From Chionis minor (taxonomy: Eukaryota > Chordata > Aves > Charadriiformes > Chionididae), in assembly GCA_013398295.1 (NCBI GenBank), contig VZSF01000663.1:1-64000 (forward strand): a DNA stretch of 64,000 nucleotides, written 5' to 3'. The first letter of the stretch is position 1. The number at the start of each line of letters is the position of its first letter. The position numbers and the translations under genes are program-made. The notes beneath the pieces were generated by a model. The model saw only the letters and a list, made by a program, of their open reading frames with translations, did not search any database and was not told where the DNA came from. Of the stretch, positions 1-12,200 are shown piece by piece.

Positions 1-171
1 CCCCCGGCCCGGCCCGGCCGAGACCCCCCAACAGGCCTCCCCGGGCGGGACCTCCCCGGGCGGGCGCCCCCCACCGGCCCGGGGGGCGCGGGGTGGGTGG
101 CCCGGACTCCCCTGGGCCCCCGGTACCGGGCCGGGCCCCGGTTTTCCCAGCGCTGACGCTCCCTCCTCCAG
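1..171. promoter_or_regulatory. CpG-rich 5' part of DPP7 (end of intron 1)
   Basis: Almost entirely C and G with many CpGs and runs such as ccccgggcggg. It precedes the first visible DPP7 exon and is probably the downstream edge of the DPP7 promoter CpG island. No ATG-initiated leader is present, so transcription and translation start left of the window. Confidence 0.55.
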
Positions 172-285
172 CTGCCCGGGCGGCGGGGCCCAGGCTGGAG
201 GAGCGGCTCTTCCCGCAGGTGCGGGACCACTTCAGCTTCCAGAGCTGCGGCAACGAGACCTTCCTGCAGCGGTACCTGCTCTCAG
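172..285 (+). CDS. DPP7: DPP7 coding exon (first visible, probably exon 2)
   Basis: Encodes [16 protein letters not shown] and [13 protein letters not shown], the start of the mature enzyme with one N-glycosylation sequon. The acceptor is ctcctccag ending at 171 and the donor is ctcag/gtaggt, phase 1. An alternative acceptor at 150 would add seven residues. The GC-rich bases 1-171 read as the end of intron 1, and no ATG-led signal peptide is present in them. Confidence 0.85.
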
Positions 286-3200
286 GTAGGTCCCGGTCGG
301 GCCACGGCTACAGCTCAGGGCCGGGTTTCTGTCGGCGTAAGCTCTAAGCGCTCCCGTGCCGAGGCAGAGCTGCTCCGCTCGGTGCTGGGAGAGCCGGGAC
401 GGGGCACGGCTTAAGCCCAGTGGCAGCTGGAACTGCCCGGCCGCTCGCTCGCCCTCCCCGGTTCGGATGTGGGACAGAATCAGAAGAGTAAAAATGAGGA
501 AAAACTTGTGGGTTGAGATAAAGACAGTTTAATAGGTAAAGCAAAAGCTGCACACACAAGCAAAGCAAAACAAGGAATTTGCTCACTGCTTCCCGGTGGG
601 TGTTCAGCCATCTCCCGGAAAGCAGGATCTCCATCACACACAACAGCGGCTTGGGGAAATAAACGCCGTCACTCCAAAAGTCGTCCCCCCTTCCTTCTCC
701 TTCCCCCAGCTTTATATGCAGAGCGTGATGCTGTATGGTCTGGAATATCCCTTTGGTCAGTTGGGATCAGCTGTCCCAGCTGTGTCCCCTCCCAACTTCT
801 TGTGCTCCCCCAGCCCTCGCCGGTGGGGTGAGGAGCAGAAAAGGCCTCGACTGCATACCAACAACTGAAAACACCAGTGTGCTATCGTAAGTATTTTCTC
901 ATCCCAAATCCAAACCACTTATCCCAAACCCAAATCTGCAGTGTCGCAGATGCTAATAAAAAAAGTTAACTCTATCCCAGCTGAAACCACAACAGTTGAG
1001 CAGCTGGGAGCCGGTTTGAGCTGAGCGCCGGCCCCTTGTGAGCCAGTTGTTCCCCCGACGTTGTCTGTGTTCTCCTCCCCTTGGATTTGGTGTGGGGATT
1101 GACCCCTCTGGAGCGAGAGCTGACTAGAAGCAGCAGCTGCCTTAGACTCGCACCAGGGCTGGCTCTGGGCACGTGTGTCTTCAGTTCACAGCATCGCTTC
1201 CGAGTGCCACTCAGCGCTCTGAATGCAGCAGGAAAAACAAATAGTGACCCGAATATTGCACTCCACACTCGTCATTCTTACAAGTGAAGATCTCTTGGGT
1301 CAGTGTTTTGCGTTATTTAAAACCCTGCAGCTTTAGATAAGTTTAAGTTGTGCTGAACAATAAGGGCTTCCAGCGAGGAGCCAGTGGTGCCTTCCTTTCT
1401 AGACAAATAACAAGTTATCTTCTGCGCACAGGCAATGAGAGAGAGGAGGCTTTTCCAAACAGCATGTGACTAAAAAGGCAGCCGTTTCAGTAATTAGCAT
1501 CACGTTTTTTCCATCCCGCCAGCTTGGATGAGTCAAGGAGAGATTTGCAGGAAGAGAGCAAAGGTGGAGCTGTGAATCGCAGCAGCCCAGAGCGCTGCCC
1601 CCCAGCTGCCTCACAGACCGCCCGCGGCTGGGGCTTTGTACACAGCATCTCACCTTCACGTCGCCTCTTGCTCCGCAGCCTGTTCAGCACCTGCACCCAA
1701 TTGTATGTGTTTTACCAAGCAGGAATTCATGGATCAGTTCAGACCAGAGAGACGGGAACACCAGTGAATTTTGATAGCACAGCCAAGGCTGAAATTTCAC
1801 TAATTCACTGGCCCTTTTTTGAACAGAACTTTGGGATCACCTGGTTTAAAGCATTGTGTAATTTTTGTTTTCATTTCAGTGTCCTGAGCAGAGCTGAATA
1901 ATCATTTGTGAGAAACAAACCATTAACGTTGCAGTTCTGCTTGTTTATGAATAGTTTCTTACTCAAAATTCCTGTGAGTAATTCCTTTCCCCTCCACTGC
2001 TTCTTGTGCAATACAAGACTTTTCAGACTATCAGTGAAAACTTGAAGGAGACTATTATTTCACAACCGGGCATCTGACTGTCAGTTGCCCAGGATTTCAG
2101 TCTAAAAATAGGTACCTTTTTAAGCAACGTGTATGGTTTGGTTTTGGCTCCTGTGCATGGTTGTTTACTTCAGGAACCACAAAGCGTATCGGAAGAGAAG
2201 CCAGAGTAAAGATAGCGCTTCGGTTTCCTACCTGGTACCCCAAGCAAATGCAACACAGAAAGAGAATCAGCCTCTGCTAACAAAGAGCAGCACTTTTGCT
2301 AAATGAAAGGTTTCAAACCCATGCCCAAGCCAAATCCTGCTTAGCAAGTCTGTGTTGAGGATGCCAAGAATTAATTTCAGGCCTCTCCGTTAATGGGAAC
2401 GGCCCCTCGTGACATGCTGCAGCGGTGTCCATAGCACAACCGCCGTTGGAGGATCCCTTTGAGTGATGTGGCAACGTGTTGAAATCAACACTTACCTGAT
2501 GGTCTGAGGTCTGTTGCTGAAGAAAGCTATTTATTATCCCTCTTAATTCCTCTGCAATTTATGACTAAGGTAAAATCACGTTTGGTAAAGTCAGCAGGAT
2601 TAAAGCAAATGTTTGTTGCACAAGCAAGTATTGACAGGATCCATCAGCTTGTCCCACCAGTCTCAATTTGCCTTCAATTATAAACAGATAAGAGGGACAA
2701 AGCACATAATCTTCATATATCATCAGATATATATGATCTATTCTATAAGACAGAGAGAGATATGCATGTGTATTATGTATAAAACACATAGCAGCAGCAG
2801 CATCATCTCCTGGGCTGCATCCCCACAGCGTGGCCAGCAGGATGAGGGAGGGGATTCTGTCCCTCTGCTTTGCTCTGGGGACACCCCCCTGCAGTGCTGC
2901 CACCAGCTCCGGGGGTCCCAACAGCAGAAGGACACGGAGCTGTTGGAGCGGGGCCAGAGGAGGCCCCGGAGATGCTGGGAGGGCTGGAGCCCCTCTGCTG
3001 GGAGGACAGGCTGGGAGAGCTGGGGGGGTTCAGCCTGAAGAAGAGAAGGCTCCGGGGAGAACTTAGAGTCCCTTCCAGTCCCTAAAAGGGCTCCAGGAAA
3101 GCTGTGAGGGACGCGGGATCAGGGAGTGGAGCCACAGGACAAGGGGGAATGACTTCAAACTGTAAGAGAGGAGATTTAGATGAGATGTCAGGAAGAAATT

Positions 3201-6200
3201 CTTGACTGTGATGCTGGTGAGCCCCTGGTCCAGGTTGCCCAGAGAAGCTGTGGCTGCCCCATCCCTGGAGGTTCAAGGCCAGGCTGGACGGGGCTTGGAG
3301 CACCCTGGTCTAATGGGAGGTGTCCCTGCCTATGGAAGGGGGGTTGAACTGGATGATCTTTGCAGGTCCCTTCCAAACTATTCTATGATATGTGATTTAC
3401 AGCTTGGCTCCGTGTTATACGTCACAGCAGGAGCAGCAGAAAGATGTAGGCAATTCCCTAACACCTGTTCTGTGGGAAAAGTGATCTGTGCAAGTGTTTT
3501 GGGATGAGTTGGATATATAAGTATAATGTATAACATTTATATAAGTCAATTTGGGATGAGGGTGTATAAATGGGAAATGGCTCTTTTGGGGGATAGCTGT
3601 TTCCAAATGCCTTGCAGAACTGAGATTTTGGGGATTTTCAGGCAGAAGTGGAAGTTTCAGGCCATGTGCTGATCTCATGGAAGCTCTTATTTACCCATGC
3701 TCAAATAAGAGATTTCTGTAGCCTGTCCTTTCTGACACCTTCATGCCCCAGCTTGGGACACGGGGATCAGCTCGTTCACAGAGTTTTTCCTTGTTAAGCT
3801 CCTGCCCAAACTCACCAAAAGTAGAGTCATTTCATGCTCATGTGGTTGGTTTCTTTGTTTATTTGCTTCTGTCATTTGTCTCGTTCAGCCAAGTTCTGGA
3901 AGAAAGGATTTGGACCCATCTTTTTTTATACTGGCAATGAAGGTGACATCTGGACTTTTGCTCAGAACTCCGACTTCATATTTGAACTAGCAGAGGAACA
4001 GCAAGCTCTTGTGATTTTTGCTGAGCATGTGAGTATTTTTGTCATTATGCGTACTATAGAGACTCGTTCTGTTCACTATTACCACATTCAACTTTCTGCA
4101 GGTCCAGAAAATAATAGCATCTCTTGCCATGAAGCTGAGGTCTAACGGCTGTGAGCTTTCTCCTCATGGTAGCAGCTCTTCTTCACTTAACCATGGCTTC
4201 TGGTTTTTTTTTACTACACCTTCCAGCAATCCAGGATACAGACAGCTGTTTCAGTAAAACCTATGCCATGGTGTATTTGCTTTGCACTGGTGCTTTTGTA
4301 AGTAGTTTCCATGGGCCTTGAACTGGACTAGAGAGTTACTTTATTTGGATAATATTTAATCTCTCTAGCCTGTGAAGTCCCAAGCGAACCTTTCTCACCA
4401 CCACTCTCTTAAATCTACTATTCCACAATTTATGCATGAAGAGATTACCCTGTTCCCTTTTTTAGTTGGGGATTTCATTAGAGACACGTGCCGAGTGCCC
4501 CCTTGGCACCCACTGAAGTAGCTTGTGATGGACTCTCCATCCTCTACAGGGTACGTCCTGAAGGTCTGTGTTTATCTGGTGCAGGAGACAAGGCACTTCC
4601 TCAGTTACGAACGAGTTAGAGGACACCACGTGCTCTGTTACTGCTTCCCATTTGTGCACACTCATCCCAGTTCTATAGTGAGAACAGAGAACACCCAGAC
4701 GTTGACACCAGCATTTCCGCAGTGTATCCCTTTCCTTTCAGAGGTACTATGGGAAGTCTCTTCCATTTGGACTTGAGTCAACGCAGCTGAAGAAGACTGG
4801 TCTGCTTACCGTGGAACAAGCCCTTGCTGACTATGCAGTGCTAATTACTGAGCTTAAGCGGCAGTACGGTGCTGCAGGCTGCCCTGTCATTGCTTTTGGA
4901 GGCAGGTAAAGGTTGTGTGTGCTCCTTCCCCTCTCTGTGTCCTTCCCCAGACAGAGCCGTGCTGTTCTCACAGATCTGTGTGGTTCCCAGGCAGAGCTTT
5001 AAGCTGCCCGATAGAGAGCACACGTGCCGGTGCCTGAGGTCCCAACCAGCTTTCCCATCAAAAATTAGTCTTGATTTGTGATTGCTTGGGAGAAGCACCA
5101 CTGGCTGGGTCTTTCTGGCTGCTTCTTCAGTGTTTGAGCCAGCCAGAACTGCAGAGAATGGCAAATTGCTCCTGCAGGATAAGAACTTTTTACACTGGAA
5201 ATACAGAAAGTAAAAATATTCTTTTCAGGGGCCACACAGCTTTTTTTTTTAAACATAACCTCTTGAACAACATCCAGCCATTTTCATTGTAGGCTCCTTT
5301 ACGATAATTCTGCTCTGCCACCTGCTGCTTGGTTGCTCTTGGCTTCCTAGCAGGAAGTGTTGGGTCAGGGTCAGGGTTAGGGTTAGGTGAGCAGGTCCTT
5401 CACCAAAGCGTTTGCTCCGTGACAGCTCAGAGCTGTGTTGATGCAATGTCCTTGTCTCTTGAATGGCTGCCCCCGCTTATAGCAGAGGGATGTTTCCTTT
5501 TAAAAGGCTTCCACCAAGTCCAGGGCTTCTAATTCTGCTGCACTCAGCTAACAGGCATTTGACCTGACGGTTATCATTAAGCCTCCAGCTTGCTGTAGCG
5601 GTGGCTGGACTGTTGATCTCAGGGGTATTTGTACTGTGGCCAGTACAACTAGGCCAGTGGCTAGTGTCAAAAGGGCCAGGAGCTCTCCTGGGGTGGGGAG
5701 GTGGGAGAGGGATTCAGCGAAATCTGCCAGCAGGGCTGCGCGTTAAGGCTACAGCTCCGTGTGTGTAAATCAGAGTTCAGCCTGTCGTGGATCCCAGCAG
5801 CGCTGAACCCACGTGAGGAATACTGAAATACAGCATGATGGATCAGCACAACATTTCCCATGGGAGGACACAAAGCCTCTTCTGTTGCTTATAACTTTGC
5901 CAAACTTGTGGCAAGGTTTTGGCTAATGCCTGTTTCCAAGACCAGGGTTAGGGAAATGCGTTTCTTTACGTGGGGTTGGTGTGGGAATAGTATTTACTGC
6001 AGCCCCTTGAGGCTGTGGGGAGGGAGACTTGAATATCTGCCAGTTTGGAGCCAGACCGGGTGTTACCTGTGTTTTGGGGGTGTCATTTGCCAGACCCAGA
6101 AGTGACCTCAGAGTAACTCCACAAACAATCAGCATACGAATGACTTTTGTCACCTTGGGTTTCCCTAGCAACCCTTTATATAGCTGTAGATTGTGGTGCT

Positions 6201-9200
6201 GGCACTGAAGCTACCAAGGTTGCTTTGAATTTTATTGTGGTATTTGTTAATGTCTCCCCTTCCCTATATTTGTGCTGATCATCTGTGCAGCTGTAATTTG
6301 GGGTACCCCAGGAGAATACTCTCCACTTCCCAGCACTAGAGAGGGCTGCTTATTCTGTGGTGTTCAGGGACACCCTTTTCTAAGAGGTGCTAGTCTTTGC
6401 TAGTCTTTATAATCCTGTATGCACAATGTGTCTCCTTTGCCCACTGAATAGTGACAGCTTCGCTTGGTTCTGCACTGAAGCTGTCAGGACACGCTCAGGA
6501 TGGTGCAGTTAAATATTGAGGCAATATTTACATTTGGCTGCAGAAGCAAACTAGGCTGCTGTGTTCCCACCAGAGCTGGTGTGAGTGTTTGGGGAAAGGC
6601 CAGTAAGAACTGAATGTGTGCTGCTCCTTCATCATAACGGGATCTTTTTACACGAGGATGGCGTGTACTAGTTATCCATAAGCTTCTTGTTGCCTTGGGT
6701 TAGGCAAGTCTGTGAATGCTGGCCTGAACTCTTGAGTTTCTATGTTATAAGCTGTCTGCTAAAGGAAGTAACTCTTTTGTCTGTCCTGTGGCAGCTATGG
6801 AGGAATGCTGAGCGCTTACATGAGGATGAAGTACCCAAACATCGTGGCCGGAGCATTAGCTGCCAGCGCTCCTCTGTTGTCTGTGGCTGGGCTTGGAGAT
6901 CCCACCCAGTTCTTCAGAGATGTGACAGCAGTAAGTATATGCTCTTTTCGGGAGCAGTATTTTCTTCCTTTACGAAAGCTGGATTTTTTTTCTTTTCCAT
7001 GTGTTCAAACAGACACCTCTCATCATCAGTGTTGGGCAGGGAATGCAATTAAATGGAAACCCGCAAGGACCTTATCACTGTCTACAACTCCCTGAAAGGA
7101 GGTTATAGCCAGGTGGGGTCAATCTCTTCTCCCAAGGAACAAGCAACAGGACAAGAGGAAATGGCCTCCAGTTGTGCCAGGGGAGGTTTAGGTTGGATAT
7201 GAGGAAAAACTTCTTTACCCAAAGGGTTCTCAGGCATTGGAACAGGCTGCCCAGGGAGGTGGTGGAATCGCCGTCCCTGGAGGTATTTAAAAGCCGGGCA
7301 GACGTGGTGCTGAGGGACATGGGTTAGGGGTGGTTTTGGCACAGGTTTATGGTTGGACTTGATGATCTTGAAAGTCTCTTCCAACCCAAGTGATTCTATG
7401 ATTCTAAGGAAAAGCAGCAGCTGCCAGATGTGTGATGGATGAGCAGGGCCTTAGCTGTGGCAGCTCAGGACCCACAACTCGGTTCCAGCACCTTTAGTAC
7501 CACTAAGGATTCACTTTCCCATTTATACTGACTTAACCATATTACAGCCTGAAAGTTTTATTTTGTGCCTGGCTGAATGCCCTTTGGATAATTTATTCTT
7601 CAAATCCTCTCCCAAAATGCTGTATTTTGCATTAGTACCAATAATTCACAGCAGTTCCTTGTTCCTGAGATGTTTTCATAGCAGTGAAGAGCTTGGAAAT
7701 CTTCATTTCACTAACTACAAATATGCAAGGTGCCCTGGGTTCACTTAAACCCAAAATTTATATGTGGCTTTCACATTTTGAAGATACAGAACCCATAGGA
7801 AGATGGTATTGCTTAGAACTGACTGACATTTAGTTTATAAGGAAAGAAATGTAGCGCCTGGTAGTACTGAAATCTTGTGGTGGTGTCTGTTTTGCCTCTT
7901 TTTCGGCATGAATTTCTAGATGTGCGTGACACAGCTTTGCATGAACTACCTGTGTATGAAACTTGGGGTCTTTTTGCTCTTATTTTCGTATATGAAAACC
8001 TTCTTTTCAATGCAGAGACTTACAGGACAGATAGCATTACCAGTAAGTGTTAAAAAAAGAGACTACCATATGAAAATAAACACAATAAACACATTTGAAA
8101 GTTTAAGCGTATAAGAGAATACAAGATTATACATTTTAAAACAAAAAATGTAATAGCACTTATTCATCTAACAGGCCTTGCAGTGGGGATTCTTCCCTGG
8201 TTGAAGGTAATTCCTTCTAAGAAACCCTGTTCAGCTGATAGCTCTGCCTTGCTTCAGCTGCGAATGTGCTGTGAGTCACTACACGCCCCTGAAATTAGGG
8301 CTTTGACCTTTTCATGTGAAAAACTTTCCCATTCTCTGGGCTGAGATTCTAAGCAAAGTACTTGGTGTTTTCAAAGTAATTCCTTCCACCTTCAGTGTAC
8401 TCGCGTAAAAGCAATGTGTGTACTTGCATAAAAGCAATGTGTGCATCTGTAATCTGAATTCAATTGCTCTCTTCGGTGAGAGAACTCCCGAGAGAGCTGT
8501 TAATACTAATGAAGGCACAAACCTTTCACGAATCGTTGCCAGGCCTCTCTCTTCCTGTGAGTCAGAGCGCGTTGTCTCAAAGCAGCTTTTTCCCTGACTT
8601 TTACTGAGCTTTTCCAGCTCACTACATGAGCCTGCCGCTCACAGGGAAAGTGAACAAAGGGCAGAAAGCTGGGTTTGCATAAGACATTTGCATATTTGCA
8701 TCTCATATGCCTGCAGCTGGGCAGAAAGCCCCCGTGTGAGCACTGCACATGCAGCCACACGCGTCCTGTAAGGTTGCTGCTGCAGGGGCTGTTCAGGCCA
8801 TCAGCTCGGGTCCGTTCAGCACCTCAATTAGCTGTGATTCACAGGGGTAAAGCTGGCAGCCTGGAGGGGGAACAGCTTTCCCTGGAATTGCTGTAATGCC
8901 TCCTGCTTCTGCAGCAGCTCAGCTGAGCTGTTCCTGGGTCCATAAGGGTCTGCATGGGAGAACTGAAACTGGTGGTGGTTCCCCAGTGTGCCGGGAGCGC
9001 GCTGCAGCCTCCTGGGGAGCTCGGCCATCACAGTCACCAGAGCAGACCTGCTCCTCCGTCCCAGGCTGATCCACCCCCACACTCCAGTTAGAGCCATTAG
9101 TAGATGAAGATCAATAAGCACGTCCAGAAGGAGATTTGGAAACCCTAAAGGGGTGCCCAGGTAAACTGTGCTAAACTCCATAGTGATTTCTCCAAGCCTA

Positions 9201-12200
9201 ACTAACAGACTAAAAGGCAGAGTTAGGAATAGAAGAAAGATCCCAAATCTATTTTTAGTTGAGGTTGGGTCTTTGTAAGAAAAATGCTTAGCTAGTGGTT
9301 TGTGGTTAGTTCACCATTGCTCTAGCAGGGTAAAGAGACCTTAAAAGAGCCCTAACAACTCTTATTTTTACAAAGCCCTGGTTGCCCGCAGATCTCAAAC
9401 TGTCTTACAAACTGACAGAAGAGAAACCATTTTGGTTGCCAGAGCCCTCATAACTTGTTCCGCCAGCATAACCAGCCACAGCTCTTCAAACGTACCTTAA
9501 AGTGCTTTTTCATGATTGGCCAAGAAAAAGGCAATGGCTGCCTTGGTCATCTGGCAGGTTTCAGAGGAAAAGCAGGTCTTGGTTCCCAAACCAGTATTTT
9601 GTCTCCCCATGGATAACTGATTTCTCTCTGGCTCCTTCTCAGAGACAAAGTGCAGTTTGAAGAAATCTATTGTGTTTGGAAAAAAAACAAACAAACAAAA
9701 AACCAACCAAAAAACCCACGAACCAGACAACAAAAAACTTGGAGGCCTTGCAGCCTGGCACCCTCTTCCCATGCCCTGGCCAAGACGTGTCTCTTCTCAC
9801 TGCTTCAGTCTAATGGCTCCACTAAGTGCAAAGTGTTTTGTTTAACAGCTCGTTCCACCGAGACCCGGTGAGGTGAAACGGTTGCTGCTTGTTCCCAGCT
9901 GTATAGACTGTTGGCTTCTGCTGGGATGTGCTGATTGTCCGGGGGACAAGGCAGAAGCACTGGTGTCACTGCTCCGGGAGACGCAGATGAGGTTCTGACC
10001 AGTGGGCCAGTAACCCCGTCATCTCCTGGTACTTCTGGCAGTTCTTCCCAGTCAGCCTCCACACGTCTCCTCTGTGCAACCAAAATCCCGTGTCTTTTCT
10101 TGTCTCTTCAGGATTTTCAGAAGTCCAGCCCCGGCTGTGTCGCAGCTGTCCGCAAAGCCTTCCAGCAGATTAAGGATCTGGGCCTGAGTGGAGGTAAGGA
10201 GAGCGCCGTGCAGGTGGCACCCCAAGGGCAGCCAGCAGGCAGTCCCAGCCACCTGGGAAAAAGCTGATCCAGTTTTACTTCGGCTAGATCTCAGATTGTT
10301 CACCTAAATCAATGCAGATGCCCGTCTATCTGCCTCTTTCTGCTTACGTGATTTATTTTTGATTTAATGAACAGTTTCAGTTAGCGTTAAAATTAGTAAC
10401 CAACGCCAAAATGAAGGCATCTAAGTGGGGGCTTGCACAGTGTTAATGGAACTGCCTTTTCTGCACCAAAGTGCCAAAACACCTGCATTTTATGCTGGTA
10501 AAGCCTCATGTTTCACCAGATGCTGGCCCTCAACACCCATACCATACGACAAGTGCGTGGCTCAGCTCACTGGACATATCTGAGAAATATTTGAAGCGGC
10601 TGTTACAGGCTCTTTCATCTCCAACCTTGGAGAGTCAGGGGAATTCAAGGACAGAGACTGGTGAAGATCTCTGCAATTAGGCCAGAGCAGATATCATGGG
10701 CCGGTGCAGCATCTCCTGGGAGCCCAGTGTGGTGTTGGAAGAGCTGTGCTGGGTTCTTGGTCTGTCTCGGGGCTTGGCTTGGCCGATGGTGCTGCACCTC
10801 AGGGCTGTGTGTCCCCGGCGGCTGCTGCCGCTGCCTCACTACGGGAGCTGGGCCTGGAATTGTCCAGAGGAGCCGGGGGTCCAAAAGCTCCCTTAGGTTT
10901 GGGTCACAGCAGGAAGAATGTTATGGTTAAATAGCCAAGGTCCTCAAGGTCTGCCTGGGGCCACGCTTCCTGTGGTGGGGTGGATAAGGTGGCCATGTTT
11001 CAGACTTAGGCTCTCAAGTGAGTATCCAGAGGCAGGTCGCCGGCCTTGGGCTTCCAAGTAAAGACAGCCGGGCTCCGGTGGGCGGCTCGTAGAGAATGGT
11101 GGGGACAGACAGGAACTGCGACCCCAGAACGTGGAGGATGAAAAGGAAGGGAGCGGCTTTCCCCAGAAGAAAGGCAAAGGTGTAGGAGTGCATCTTGACG
11201 GGATCCCCTCAAAGATGGATTTCCTGGCTCCAGCCGACCTCTCTGCATCAACTGAAGTTTGAAGGCACGTCTCGGGTGTCCTTTGTGACTCTGTGAGGAC
11301 CGTTCCCACTGGCAGTTCTTACTGCAAATGCACACAGCTTCCAAGGACCTTTTGTGTTGTTGGTTTGGTTTTTTCCTGCCAGTTCTTCCAGCTGTTGATT
11401 CCCACTGGGAGCTGTACGCTGCTCCCCTGCATGAGAGCTTGCTGGGGGGGCTGCCCCGCAGGGCACAGCAGACCCTGTGGGGGGAGCTGGGCAGGGGACT
11501 GGCAAGGATGGGCTTGTTCCAAGCTGCTCCTCTTGCTGGGCCAGCCAGGACTGCTCCTGTCACAGGGTGCTGATTCCTCCGGGCTCCCAGGGAGGTGCTG
11601 GGGTCCTGCAGGAGGCTTGTGGGACACACGGGGTTGTGAAGCTGCACAGGAAGGCTGTGCCTGAACATCCGTGTGTGTGTAAATGTAGATGTAATGTGTC
11701 CTTCCCCCTAGAAACCTCCTCTGCGTGTTACGGTATCTCCTTACTGCTGAGTGAAACAGGATGCTGAAGGCTAGTAGTATTATTTTCCTCTGTTGAAGAT
11801 TGTCTTTCATTTTCCTTCCTTCTCCAGCCTACGATGAAATCAGCAGCAAAATGGCCACGTGCAATAAGATCTCTAACAAGGAGGATGTTTACCAGCTTTT
11901 TGGGTTTGCTAGAAATGCCTTCACCATGATGGCCATGATGGACTACCCTTACAAAACTGATTTCATGGGTCACCTCCCTGCCAATCCGGTGAAGGTGAGT
12001 ACCAGGACACGGGTGAGAGTCCCAGTTTCTGCTGTGCACTGTCAGGCACACGCCGTTGCTGATGGTGACAGGAGCAGGTAGTGGTGGATGTTGCAGCCCT
12101 TCCACTATGACAGTGAATCTACAGATTTTAAACCTCTCTGTGATGATGAGTGCTGTGTTTGCAGTGCTGTAAGGCTCATCAGGGAGGGTTTGCTGGAGCC

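Noticed and set aside
93..347. 84-codon frame as DPP7 start with leader
   Set aside because: It opens with GTG, has no hydrophobic signal peptide, and runs through a good acceptor at 171 and past the donor at 286.
11006..11668. 220-codon minus frame in a DPP7 intron
   Set aside because: No domain, Ser/Pro/Arg-rich composition, overlapping open frames on both strands, no splice or promoter support.
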